Positions 1 to 8,677 of a stretch of 64,000 nucleotides of DNA are shown here, piece by piece; within the stretch, counting starts at the first letter, position 1, and each line of letters opens with the position of its first letter. The notes beneath the pieces were generated by a model. It ran no database searches. It was not told the origin of the DNA and saw only the letters and a program-made list of their open reading frames with translations. The DNA is from Lyngbya sp. CCAP 1446/10 (lineage in GTDB: Bacteria > Cyanobacteriota > Cyanobacteriia > Cyanobacteriales > Microcoleaceae). The DNA lies in assembly GCF_026130175.1 (NCBI RefSeq), contig NZ_JAIGNI010000017.1:19764-83763 (forward strand), read 5' to 3'. The position numbers and the translations under genes were made by a program.

Positions 1-63
1 TAAAATAAGTAGATAGCGCGTTAATTTGGCTTCTGGTATGATAGCATCCGCTGGAATTTTCAC
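1..63 (-). CDS. DUF6883-like protein, N-terminal fragment (cut by window edge)
   Basis: Only the first 21 codons lie in the window, reading leftwards from a GTG at 63-61. The visible protein begins MKIPADAIIPEAKLTRYLL. This opening resembles the small DUF6883 family of cyanobacterial proteins, whose function is not known. The frame is open to the edge. The gene starts 21 bp beyond the tldD stop on the same strand, so it may be co-transcribed with tldD. The family assignment rests on recall of a short N-terminus and is moderate at best. Confidence 0.5.
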   Translation of the reverse strand, partial: MKIPADAIIPEAKLTRYLLIL

Positions 64-84
64 GTTAACAACCTACGCTTTAAA

Positions 85-1572
85 TTAAGCCCTTCCCCCA
101 ATTTGAATATCCCTTACCCGCACCGGCACACAAGCGTGAGTCATTTGAGCAACCTGTATCGGTTCACCTTTGCCGCACATATTCGTACCACATTGTACCC
201 GTTCGGAAGCAGGGCCAATCGCATCTACTTGATTCCAGAAATCAGTGCTCATTGAATGATAGGTTACATCCTTCAACATCCCGACAACTTTACCTTTTTC
301 CACCTTCCAAAACGCATTACCGCCGAATTGAAAATTGCGCCGCTGTTGGTCAATTGAAAAACTACCAATACCATCAATTAAAATCCCATCTTCCGTATCA
401 GCAATCATCTCATCTAAAGTAGCAGTATGACTGCCACCATCCGGGCCTGGTTCCAATCCCAAATTAGGAATTCTCACCATCGGTACACTCGACCAACTGT
501 CAGCGCAGGCAGAACCGTTGCTGCTACCGCGTCCGAGGCGATAAGCTGTTTCTCTGTCAGTGAGATAATCAACTAAAATTCCATCCTTGACAACGTACCA
601 ATCCTGTGATTTTACGCCCTCATCGTCGTAACCCATTGTACCGCGGCCGTGGGGTTGAGTGCGATCGCACTTGAAGTTAACCCAAGGTGCAGCGTATTGC
701 AGCTTATTTAACTTATCGGTAGTAGCAAAACTCGTGCCAGCAAAATTAGATTCGTAGCCGTAAACCCGGTCTAATTCTGTTGGGTGTCCGACGGATTCAT
801 GGATTGTCAGAAACAAATTTGTCGGCTTGAGAATCAGAGATTTGCAAATACCAGCCGGGACTTTTGGCGCAGCGACTTTCTCAATCGCTTCGGCCGCAAC
901 TCGTGCGACTTGACTCAACAAATCATCTGGATTAATGTGTTCGTAACCGATGTTTAGGGGCGGGCGTTCGTAACTGCGACTTTGGGCATCGCCGCCCGCA
1001 ATTGCCGTACAGCCAAAACCCGGATAGCTGCGGTAGATTGTTTGTTCGATTAGCGAGCCTTCTGTGGACGCAAAAACCTTGTCTTCGCGATTGAATGTCA
1101 AAAAAGAATAAGCTTTTTTGATGCCTTGTGATTCGTGTGCTAGCAGGCGCTCGTTGATGGTTAATAAAAGTTCGGCTTTGTCAGCAACGGGTACAGAAAA
1201 CGGGTCAATTGCGATCGCACTAATGTAAGTATCGACATATTTTTCGACTGGTACTAAGCGCACCGGTTCCTTTTGAGTCAAGCGGCTGCCTTTAGCGATT
1301 TCCACAGCCAAAGCCACGATTCTGGCAACCTCTGCGGTGGTTTTGCTGTGACTAGCGGCAAAGCCCCAAGCACCGTCTAGCAGCACTCGCACGCCAAAAC
1401 CGGAACTTACATTATCGGAGATATTGCTTAAAGAGCGATCGCGCGCATACAAACCTTGCCTCCGGTAACTGCAAAAACGCACATCACCGTATTCGCACCC
1501 ACTTTTCCGAATTAACTCTACAGCTAAATTTGCCAATTCGTTAGCAGAGACTTTTGCAGTTAACAGTACCAT
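85..1572 (-). CDS. tldD: TldD/PmbA-family metallopeptidase
   Basis: A 495-residue protein of the TldD/PmbA modulator-of-gyrase family. These cytosolic metalloproteases unfold and degrade peptides and act with PmbA in maturing some modified peptides. The TldD-type zinc motif is visible: HESVGH at residues 258-263, with a Glu at 266. This motif separates the catalytic TldD subunit from PmbA, which lacks it. The N-terminal half has the usual family pattern, including SDNVSSGFGVRV near residue 52. Length is normal for the family. No pmbA gene is present in the window. The ATG at 1572 is the first start in a long open frame. The function is secure at family level, but the substrate is unknown. Confidence 0.9.
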   Translation of the reverse strand: MVLLTAKVSANELANLAVELIRKSGCEYGDVRFCSYRRQGLYARDRSLSNISDNVSSGFGVRVLLDGAWGFAASHSKTTAEVARIVALAVEIAKGSRLTQKEPVRLVPVEKYVDTYISAIAIDPFSVPVADKAELLLTINERLLAHESQGIKKAYSFLTFNREDKVFASTEGSLIEQTIYRSYPGFGCTAIAGGDAQSRSYERPPLNIGYEHINPDDLLSQVARVAAEAIEKVAAPKVPAGICKSLILKPTNLFLTIHESVGHPTELDRVYGYESNFAGTSFATTDKLNKLQYAAPWVNFKCDRTQPHGRGTMGYDDEGVKSQDWYVVKDGILVDYLTDRETAYRLGRGSSNGSACADSWSSVPMVRIPNLGLEPGPDGGSHTATLDEMIADTEDGILIDGIGSFSIDQQRRNFQFGGNAFWKVEKGKVVGMLKDVTYHSMSTDFWNQVDAIGPASERVQCGTNMCGKGEPIQVAQMTHACVPVRVRDIQIGGRA

Positions 1573-1624
1573 AGTTATTCGTCGTTTGTCGTTGGTTATG
1601 AATGATTATAGCGCTGTTTAAGGA

Positions 1625-1740
1625 TTTAAACGAACCGCGAAGACGCGAAGAGCGCGAAGGAAGACAAGAGAGAGAAGTTTTTCTGCTCTTCTTCTCTCTC
1701 TCTTCCTTCGTGTCCTTAGCGCCTTCGCGGTTTATTAAAT
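1625..1740. repeat. Long imperfect inverted repeat (CGCGAAG-rich)
   Basis: The left arm contains AACCGCGAAGACGCGAAG and the right arm CCTTCGCGGTTTATTAAA, with pyrimidine/purine-rich inner arms that also pair. The element lies between the 3' end of the aminotransferase and the 5' end of tldD. A sister copy lies at 3145-3293. In RNA it would form a long hairpin. It is probably an interspersed cyanobacterial repeat. Confidence 0.75.
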
Positions 1741-1741
1741 C

Positions 1742-3046
1742 TTACTCCAATTCCTGCAAAACCGCTGTTAAAATTTCCAAAATGCGATCGATATGTTCCT
1801 GTTCAATAATCAACGGAGGCGACAAAGCAATAATATCACCAGTAGTCCGAACCAGCAACCCTTTTTCAAAGCACTGCAAGAAACAATCAAAAGCCCGTTT
1901 CCCCGGCTTCCCAGGGATAGATTCCAACTCAATCCCCGCCACAAGTCCGAGATTCCGCACATCAATTACATGGCGCACGCCCTTCAAAGAATGAACCGCA
2001 TTTTCCCAATAATCAGCCAACTTATTAGCCCGTTCAAACAGCCTTTCTTCCTCATAAATATCCAGCGTCGCCAAAGCAGCCGCACAAGCCAGCGGATGCC
2101 CAGAATAAGTATAACCGTGAAAAAGCTCGATCGCATTTTCGGGAGCATTCATAAAAGCATCATAAATTCCCTCCTTCACAAACACCGCCCCCATCGGCAC
2201 AGTACCGTTAGTTATCCCCTTCGCCACCGTCACAATATCGGGAACCACCCCAAAATATTCAGTAGCAAAACTCGAACCCAGCCTGCCAAATCCAGTAATT
2301 ACCTCATCAAAAATCAGCAGAATCCCGTACTTGTCACAAATCTCCCGCAGCCGCTGCAAATAACCTTGGGGCGGAATCAAAACCCCCGTAGAACCAGCAA
2401 CAGGTTCGACAATTACCGCCGCAATATTAGACGCATCGTGCAAAGCCACAATCCGTTCCAATTCATCAGCAAAATGCGCGCCCCATTTCGGTTGTTTGCG
2501 ACTGAAAGCATTGTGCTCTAAATTATGAGTGTGAGGTAAATGATCAACTCCTGTCAGCAAACTGCCAAAAAATTTACGATTAGGGCCAATACCACCGACA
2601 GAAATTCCCCCAAAACCAACGCCGTGATAACCGCGTTCCCTACCGATTAATCTTTGACGAGTTCCTTCACCTTTCACCCGGTGATAAGCAATCGCAATTT
2701 TCAAAGCAGTTTCCACAGACTCCGAACCCGAATTAGTGAAGAAAACGCGATCGAAATTGCCCGGAATCATCTTCACCAAACGTTCCGCTAATTCAAAAGC
2801 GCCGGGGTGTCCCATCTGAAAAGGTGGGGCATAATCTAGGGTCGATACTTGCTTATGAATTGCCTCGATAATTTTCGGGCGACAGTGGCCTGCATTCACG
2901 CACCAAAGCCCCGCAATCCCATCTAAAATGGATCGGTTATCATCGGTTGTAAAGTGCATATCTTTTGCCGAAACCAAGATGCGCGGATTTGCCTTAAACT
3001 GTCGGTTAGCCGTGAAAGGCATCCAGTAAGCGTCCATATTTGTCAT
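1742..3046 (-). CDS. Class III PLP aminotransferase (omega-amino acid:pyruvate type)
   Basis: A 434-residue fold-type I pyridoxal-phosphate enzyme of aminotransferase class III. Visible features are the phosphate-binding NSGSES at 105-110, the cofactor Asp in IFDEV at 247 and the Schiff-base Lys in TVAKGIT at 276. The N-terminal WMPFTANRQF pattern and overall length fit the beta-alanine/omega-amino acid:pyruvate transaminase group, which moves a terminal amino group to pyruvate or a related acceptor. The exact amino donor cannot be told from sequence. The gene stands alone, bracketed by two copies of a long inverted repeat. The start is the ATG at 3046; a second ATG three codons later is also possible. 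Confidence 0.85.
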   Translation of the reverse strand: MTNMDAYWMPFTANRQFKANPRILVSAKDMHFTTDDNRSILDGIAGLWCVNAGHCRPKIIEAIHKQVSTLDYAPPFQMGHPGAFELAERLVKMIPGNFDRVFFTNSGSESVETALKIAIAYHRVKGEGTRQRLIGRERGYHGVGFGGISVGGIGPNRKFFGSLLTGVDHLPHTHNLEHNAFSRKQPKWGAHFADELERIVALHDASNIAAVIVEPVAGSTGVLIPPQGYLQRLREICDKYGILLIFDEVITGFGRLGSSFATEYFGVVPDIVTVAKGITNGTVPMGAVFVKEGIYDAFMNAPENAIELFHGYTYSGHPLACAAALATLDIYEEERLFERANKLADYWENAVHSLKGVRHVIDVRNLGLVAGIELESIPGKPGKRAFDCFLQCFEKGLLVRTTGDIIALSPPLIIEQEHIDRILEILTAVLQELE

Positions 3047-3144
3047 GTTTTTTATCCTTTTATATTCATCTTTCCGTTTTCAGACTATAACTTGTTACCG
3101 ATTGCCGATCGACCGACACTTATTATAATTTTACAAATATCTCT

Positions 3145-3293
3145 TTTAAACAAACCGCGAAGACGCAAAGAGCGCGAAGGAAGATAAGAAAGAGCTTTTT
3201 CTCATTTTTAAATCAAGTCTTTGCCTAAAAAGATTTACCTATCTTCCTCTTTCTCTTCCTTCTCTTCCTTCGTGCCTTCGCGGTTCGTTAAAT
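3145..3293. repeat. Second copy of the CGCGAAG-rich inverted repeat
   Basis: The left arm has AACCGCGAAGACGCAAAG and the right arm GTGCCTTCGCGGTTCGTTAA, with similar pyrimidine-rich inner arms. It is closely related to the copy at 1625-1740. Together the two bracket the aminotransferase gene. This copy lies in its upstream region and downstream of the adenosine-deaminase-like gene. Confidence 0.75.
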
Positions 3294-3329
3294 AGATATT
3301 ATTTGCTAATTAACGATCGCACCAACCGA

Positions 3330-4343
3330 CTAATGTTGCAACAAACCCGTCAGTATTTTCACAGGCCGCCCATCGTAGGGCCACGCGAAAGCATGGCGGA
3401 AAGCGGCCTCTTGACAGGCTTGTAACTGCCGAAAATCAATGATATCCAAAGTTAACAAATTCTCGTACTCAAAAGGCAGCCGCACGTTGTGCAATCCCGC
3501 ATTGTCAGTACAAATAGCAATATCGACGCCAGCCTCAAAACATCGATCGAACACAACCTTCAATTCCCCCATATCCTGTAACGTCCCCGTCTTGAGATAG
3601 GTAGTCGGGCAAACCTCTAAGCATTGACCCCTGCGCGCGACCTCTGGCAGCAGTTCGGGATATTTTAGCGGAATTTGAATCCCGTGGCCGATACGCATCA
3701 AATAGGGCAGAAGTTCGGGATAACAGCCAGAGGTAGTTTCGTAGAGATGGCCGGTTGTCTTAATGCCGATCGACCTTGCGTACTGATACAATGCCACAAA
3801 CTCATCCAGGCGATCGCCAATAGCAGCATCACCGCCCGCAAGATCGATCGCACAAACATATTCTCCCATCTCGGCTGCCAAATCGACGATCGCCCGATTC
3901 ACCTCATGGGGTAAACGCGAGTGCATACACAAAATTTGGCTAGTCACAATCGGACAATCACCAATTTGACTTGCCTTCCCCACAACCCGTACAATTTCTG
4001 CCATCAAATCAATGCGTTTTGACTGTGACAAATGCTCTGGAGTCCGCAAATAAGGCGTATAGCGCAACTCCAAATAAGCCAAATTTTCAAATACATAAGC
4101 GCCGCGCATCAACCGATAGATAAAATAAGGCAAAGTCTCCACAGTTTGCACGCTTTCTACCAGCGTGTGCAGTTCCAAATACTCATCGAGAGTATTGCGC
4201 GGACGAGTGTAAAAATCCTCAAAAGCAGAGTAGTGTTGAAAGCGATCGACCATTTCAGCATTATGGCGATCGAAATAGCGCCACAGAATCCGAGGAACCA
4301 CAGAACCGCCTAAATGTCGGTGCAACTCAGCGTGTAAAGTCAT
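3330..4343 (-). CDS. Adenosine deaminase-like amidohydrolase
   Basis: A 337-residue metal-dependent hydrolase of the adenosine/AMP deaminase family (TIM-barrel amidohydrolase). The metal-binding HxH is at H8 and H10 in ELHRHLGG. The family HAGE motif appears as GHLYE, keeping the metal His (199) and catalytic Glu (202). HG follows at 220-221, and the late Asp lies in CTDNAG (D280) instead of the canonical TDDP. Catalytic residues are therefore kept but the surrounding motifs diverge, so the substrate may be adenosine or another aminopurine or nucleoside. It lies divergently upstream of purA, an adenylate-synthesis gene. The start at 4343 gives the MTLHAELHRHLGG N-terminus expected for the family. 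Confidence 0.8.
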   Translation of the reverse strand: MTLHAELHRHLGGSVVPRILWRYFDRHNAEMVDRFQHYSAFEDFYTRPRNTLDEYLELHTLVESVQTVETLPYFIYRLMRGAYVFENLAYLELRYTPYLRTPEHLSQSKRIDLMAEIVRVVGKASQIGDCPIVTSQILCMHSRLPHEVNRAIVDLAAEMGEYVCAIDLAGGDAAIGDRLDEFVALYQYARSIGIKTTGHLYETTSGCYPELLPYLMRIGHGIQIPLKYPELLPEVARRGQCLEVCPTTYLKTGTLQDMGELKVVFDRCFEAGVDIAICTDNAGLHNVRLPFEYENLLTLDIIDFRQLQACQEAAFRHAFAWPYDGRPVKILTGLLQH

Positions 4344-4586
4344 GCGATTTTAGATTTTAGATTTTGGATTTTAGATTGAAGAATTGGGAATGACTTACAG
4401 GATAATAAAGAAGATTGCAATAGACTATCCCATTCTCCCATTCTCCCATTCTCCTTTCGGAAGTCCCCCGATAGTGCTGGGAGTCTTTGATTGAGAGTAA
4501 TACAGGCTCAATGCTCTTAATTGTAACAAAAATATATTTGACATCTGGGACACATTGCTACATAATCAGAGTTTGTGTCAACCTGA

Positions 4587-5933
<1,347 letters not shown>

Positions 5934-6034
5934 CGTTGCCTTTAAAATACATTTTGGGTATCAACCAATCATACTCAAAGCTGTTGCCAGTCTCGCCGCT
6001 ACCTACTTAGTTTAAGGTTCCAGCAGATTTAGTG

Positions 6035-6060
6035 CACTTGACCCACGGCGAGGTCAAGTG
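6035..6060 (+). terminator. Hairpin between purA and a small-gene cassette
   Basis: CACTTGACC at 6035-6043 pairs perfectly with GGTCAAGTG at 6052-6060 around an 8-nt loop. Only a weak T-rich stretch (TATCTTTATTT) follows, so it may be a terminator for purA or a leader structure for the gene starting at 6088. Confidence 0.5.
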
Positions 6061-6087
6061 TATCTTTATTTACAGGGAGTCAAGTAA

Positions 6088-6294
6088 ATGACTGACGAAG
6101 ATGAACTGATAGCACGGCTAGAAGTTCACAGAGATATGATTGGATGGCTTATAATGGAATTAAGCAAAGAAGGAATACAAGCCAAAAGAACAACCGGAAA
6201 CAATCCCAAAGGTGATATTTTGATCGTCAACGATCGGGATGTTCCGCGAGTTAAACAGCTACTCCGCAATTTACAGATCGAATTTAATGGTTAA
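6088..6294 (+). CDS. Small hypothetical protein (68 aa)
   Basis: A 68-residue acidic protein beginning MTDEDELIARLEVHRDM. I do not recognise a family. It has an amphipathic helical N-terminus, then a charged loop (AKRTTGNNPKGD) and a beta-like ILIVNDRDVPRV segment, so it is probably a small folded alpha/beta protein. ACAGGGAG lies about 9 nt before the ATG and acts as a good ribosome-binding site. It is the first of three small same-strand genes between purA and rplY (31-bp gap, then a 1-base overlap), suggesting a cassette. Confidence 0.6.
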   Translation: MTDEDELIARLEVHRDMIGWLIMELSKEGIQAKRTTGNNPKGDILIVNDRDVPRVKQLLRNLQIEFNG

Positions 6295-6325
6295 TTTATC
6301 AAAATAATAAAAAGTATAAACAATA

Positions 6326-6544
6326 ATGAATGAACCGCATATTGAAATTAAAGCCTGGAAAAACAAAAAACTAGATTCCACAAAAGCTAAGGAAATATGT
6401 CAAAAAGGAACTGTAATTGGAGTTATTACCACAGGGGGAATTACTAAACCAGCTAAGGTTGTATTCGACAAAGCAGATGTAGCTTGGGTAGAAAATTTTC
6501 CAGAGAGTAAGTTGGTGAATCAGGAAGGTCAGGAGGAAAGCTAA
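6326..6544 (+). CDS. Small hypothetical protein (72 aa)
   Basis: A 72-residue protein starting MNEPHIEIKAWKNKKLD. I do not recognise a family. The middle (GTVIGVITTGGITKPAKVVF) looks like two beta strands around a Gly-rich turn, and the tail is acidic and Gln/Glu-rich. Its TAA overlaps the next gene's ATG by one base (TAATG at 6542-6546), so translation of the two is probably coupled. No membrane segment or signal is seen. Confidence 0.6.
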   Translation: MNEPHIEIKAWKNKKLDSTKAKEICQKGTVIGVITTGGITKPAKVVFDKADVAWVENFPESKLVNQEGQEES

Positions 6545-6915
6545 TGTTAGACATGATTTTTTATGCCTTCAAAACTAATCAGCCACCCCACTATGTCGGA
6601 ATGTCTGAAGACGTTTATGAGTGGTTGGCAAAATCAGAATTTTCCAAAATTGGCAAATCTGTCCCCAGAAATATTTTGATAGATGAAGAGGAGGAGAAGC
6701 TACCTTTAGTTGAGTTAGATCAAGATATACGCCAGAAGTTTAGAAATTTTTTCCGCGATGCAATCATCTGCGAAAGCGATACCGTCCTTGCTAAGCTGGG
6801 TGATTCCCCTCTCAAAGAAGAATACCAAGCAGGAACGTACCGTTTGAGGAAAATGCTGGAATTGCTTAAGTGTCTGGAAAATGAGAATTATCAGTATCTT
6901 CAGCGAGTCGTTTAA
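6544..6915 (+). CDS. Hypothetical protein (123 aa)
   Basis: A 123-residue acidic, helical protein coupled to the preceding 72-residue gene through TAATG. I do not recognise a family. It has aromatic-rich N-terminal residues (FYAFKTNQPPHYVGM), a DEEEEKLP acidic patch near residue 50, and Leu-rich helices at the C-terminus (RLRKMLELLKCLENENYQYL). AGGAGG at 6530-6535 provides a strong ribosome-binding site for this start. Together with its partner it might form a small complex; that is inference from the gene overlap only. Confidence 0.6.
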   Translation: MLDMIFYAFKTNQPPHYVGMSEDVYEWLAKSEFSKIGKSVPRNILIDEEEEKLPLVELDQDIRQKFRNFFRDAIICESDTVLAKLGDSPLKEEYQAGTYRLRKMLELLKCLENENYQYLQRVV

Positions 6916-6979
6916 TTAGGTGCGATCGCGATATCACAATTCTGGTAAAATGTGAAAACAATCAACAGAAAGTCATAAA

Positions 6980-7588
6980 ATGGAACTCGCAGTAGAATGT
7001 CAAAAGCGGGTAGAAGGCAGCAAGCCTAACGCCCTCCGCCGCTCAGGAATGATTCCCGCCGTCCTCTACGGACACAACGGCTCTGAATCCATTTCCCTTA
7101 CCATCAAAGCCAAAACAGTTGAACACCTGCTCAAAAAGCACGTAGTCAACAACGCCCTAATTGACCTCAGCATTCCCGAACTCTCTTGGACAGGAAAAAC
7201 CTTGCTGCGGGAAGTTCAAGTTCATCCTTGGAAAGGCTTTCCTTACCACCTGAGCTTTTTCTCCGTCGCAACTCAAGATAGCCTGGAAGTTGAAGTATCG
7301 CTGAGTTTTGTCGGCGAAGCTATCGGTGTCAAGTTAGAATCCGGTATGTTAGAAACTGTGTTGACGCAAATCGCAGTTAAGTGCAAACCTGATAGCATTC
7401 CTGATGCAATTGAAGTAGATGTTTCTAACTTAAAGGTAGGGGATGCGCTGCACATTCATGAGTTAGTTTTGCCTCCGGGAGCAGAAGCTCTTGGCGATCC
7501 AACTCAGGTGGTTGTTACCGTTCTGGGAACTAAAGCCAGTGCTGAAGAGATAGCAGAAGAAGAAGAAGCAGCAGCAGCAGCAGCTTAA
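6980..7588 (+). CDS. rplY: 50S ribosomal protein L25/general stress protein Ctc
   Basis: A 202-residue protein of the long bL25 (TL5/CTC) type, which binds 5S rRNA in the large ribosomal subunit. The N-terminal L25 domain (about 1-90) includes the family-typical [12 protein letters not shown] near residue 21. It is followed by the C-terminal beta domain (about 95-185), with [17 protein letters not shown] typical of CTC proteins. The protein ends in an acidic and Ala-rich tail ([10 protein letters not shown]). A terminator hairpin with six T residues follows at 7632-7665. Confidence 0.92.
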   Translation: MELAVECQKRVEGSKPNALRRSGMIPAVLYGHNGSESISLTIKAKTVEHLLKKHVVNNALIDLSIPELSWTGKTLLREVQVHPWKGFPYHLSFFSVATQDSLEVEVSLSFVGEAIGVKLESGMLETVLTQIAVKCKPDSIPDAIEVDVSNLKVGDALHIHELVLPPGAEALGDPTQVVVTVLGTKASAEEIAEEEEAAAAAA

Positions 7589-7631
7589 TTAGTAATTGCT
7601 AATAGTTGTTAAGTAATTCTTGAAAAAAAGG

Positions 7632-7665
7632 CGATCGCTCGATCCGAAAAGGGCGATCGTTTTTT
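7632..7665 (+). terminator. Rho-independent terminator of rplY
   Basis: CGATCGC at 7632-7638 pairs with GCGATCG at 7653-7659, followed directly by T6. The stem uses two HIP1-like GCGATCG cores. It lies 43 bp after the rplY stop and before the convergent Uma2 gene. Confidence 0.7.
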
Positions 7666-7681
7666 ATTCAATAAGGCTATT

Positions 7682-8350
7682 CTAGTTTTGGTGCGATCGC
7701 ACTTGCATTGCTCCGCCTTGAATCTGCTGTCGCACCCATTGACGAAAATCAATCTCTGCGGCAACTTCATCTATGAAAGCCACTTCTAGAAACTGGTATA
7801 AATCCGTTTTTTCAATAATCCCAAAAGTGGGAGATCGATCGCACTCGACACAAGCCCCATCGACTAATTGCAGAATCCGCCATACCCGCCCGTTAAACCG
7901 CCAAAACTCAGGCACGCCCATACTCGCATAGAGTGTATTTTTATTGATATCGGTATGGGTAATATCCACTTCCACGACTAAATCGGGGGCTGGATCGATA
8001 TTCAAGTTAACCGGGCGATCGGCAACTAAGGCATAATTCTGAATATAATATCCATTGTCTGGCTCGGCGCTCTTGAGTAGGTCTTCGCGATCGAGCGTAG
8101 TCGATCCCATCGTCTTAATTTTCATCCCCATCTCAACCACAAGGACTCTCACAAAGAGTTCAATCAAGCGAGCAGAGCGTTCGTGTCCTTCGAGGCCTCT
8201 GGTAATTTCTAACGCTCCGTTATCGTAGGTAAAGCGGGCGCGGGTGCGCTCAGTCAGCAAACTTTGAATTTGCTTGAAGGCGCGCCAATCGAGATCGCGA
8301 AAGGTGAGGCGCTTTTCTCCGACAAGTTGAGGTGGTGGTTGTAACAACAT
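7682..8350 (-). CDS. Uma2 family endonuclease (DUF820)
   Basis: About 222 residues from the ATG at 8350. This start removes 37 unlikely leading residues of the longer open frame and gives MLLQPPPQLVGEK. The protein belongs to the Uma2/DUF820 family, a PD-(D/E)XK nuclease-like fold greatly expanded in filamentous cyanobacteria. The core APDLVVEVD, followed by NKNTLYASMGVPEFWRF, gives the expected Asp and Glu-x-Asp positions and the downstream Tyr/Trp pattern. The biological role of the family is unsettled. It converges on rplY across the terminator. Confidence 0.85.
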   Translation of the reverse strand: MLLQPPPQLVGEKRLTFRDLDWRAFKQIQSLLTERTRARFTYDNGALEITRGLEGHERSARLIELFVRVLVVEMGMKIKTMGSTTLDREDLLKSAEPDNGYYIQNYALVADRPVNLNIDPAPDLVVEVDITHTDINKNTLYASMGVPEFWRFNGRVWRILQLVDGACVECDRSPTFGIIEKTDLYQFLEVAFIDEVAAEIDFRQWVRQQIQGGAMQVRSHQN

Positions 8351-8677
8351 CAAAATTACCGCAATTTGAGGAAAAGTTGACAGAACATTTACTGTGCACT
8401 TATTGTAAGATATTTCTGCAATAAGTCTTGTGGTGCAGGCATCCTGAGTGCGATCCATCAATTTTGATACTACTCGTTCTGCTCTTCAACCCTTGGCAAT
8501 GCGGGTTTTGTTTGTATAGACGCGGTTTCAACCGCTGAGTGTCTCCCCAGCACCCGAAGTCAAAAAAATTAATAATTAGGGGAACAACCCTGCTATTGTT
8601 AGTGTCAAACCCGACTATAATTGTGAAACGCTTTAACTAGCCTATTTAATTGCTGCCTCGGTCGCCACCGCCTATAT

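Noticed and set aside
1793..2521. 242-codon open frame on the + strand
   Set aside because: Lies wholly antisense to the aminotransferase gene, has basic low-complexity composition, no ribosome-binding site and no motif.
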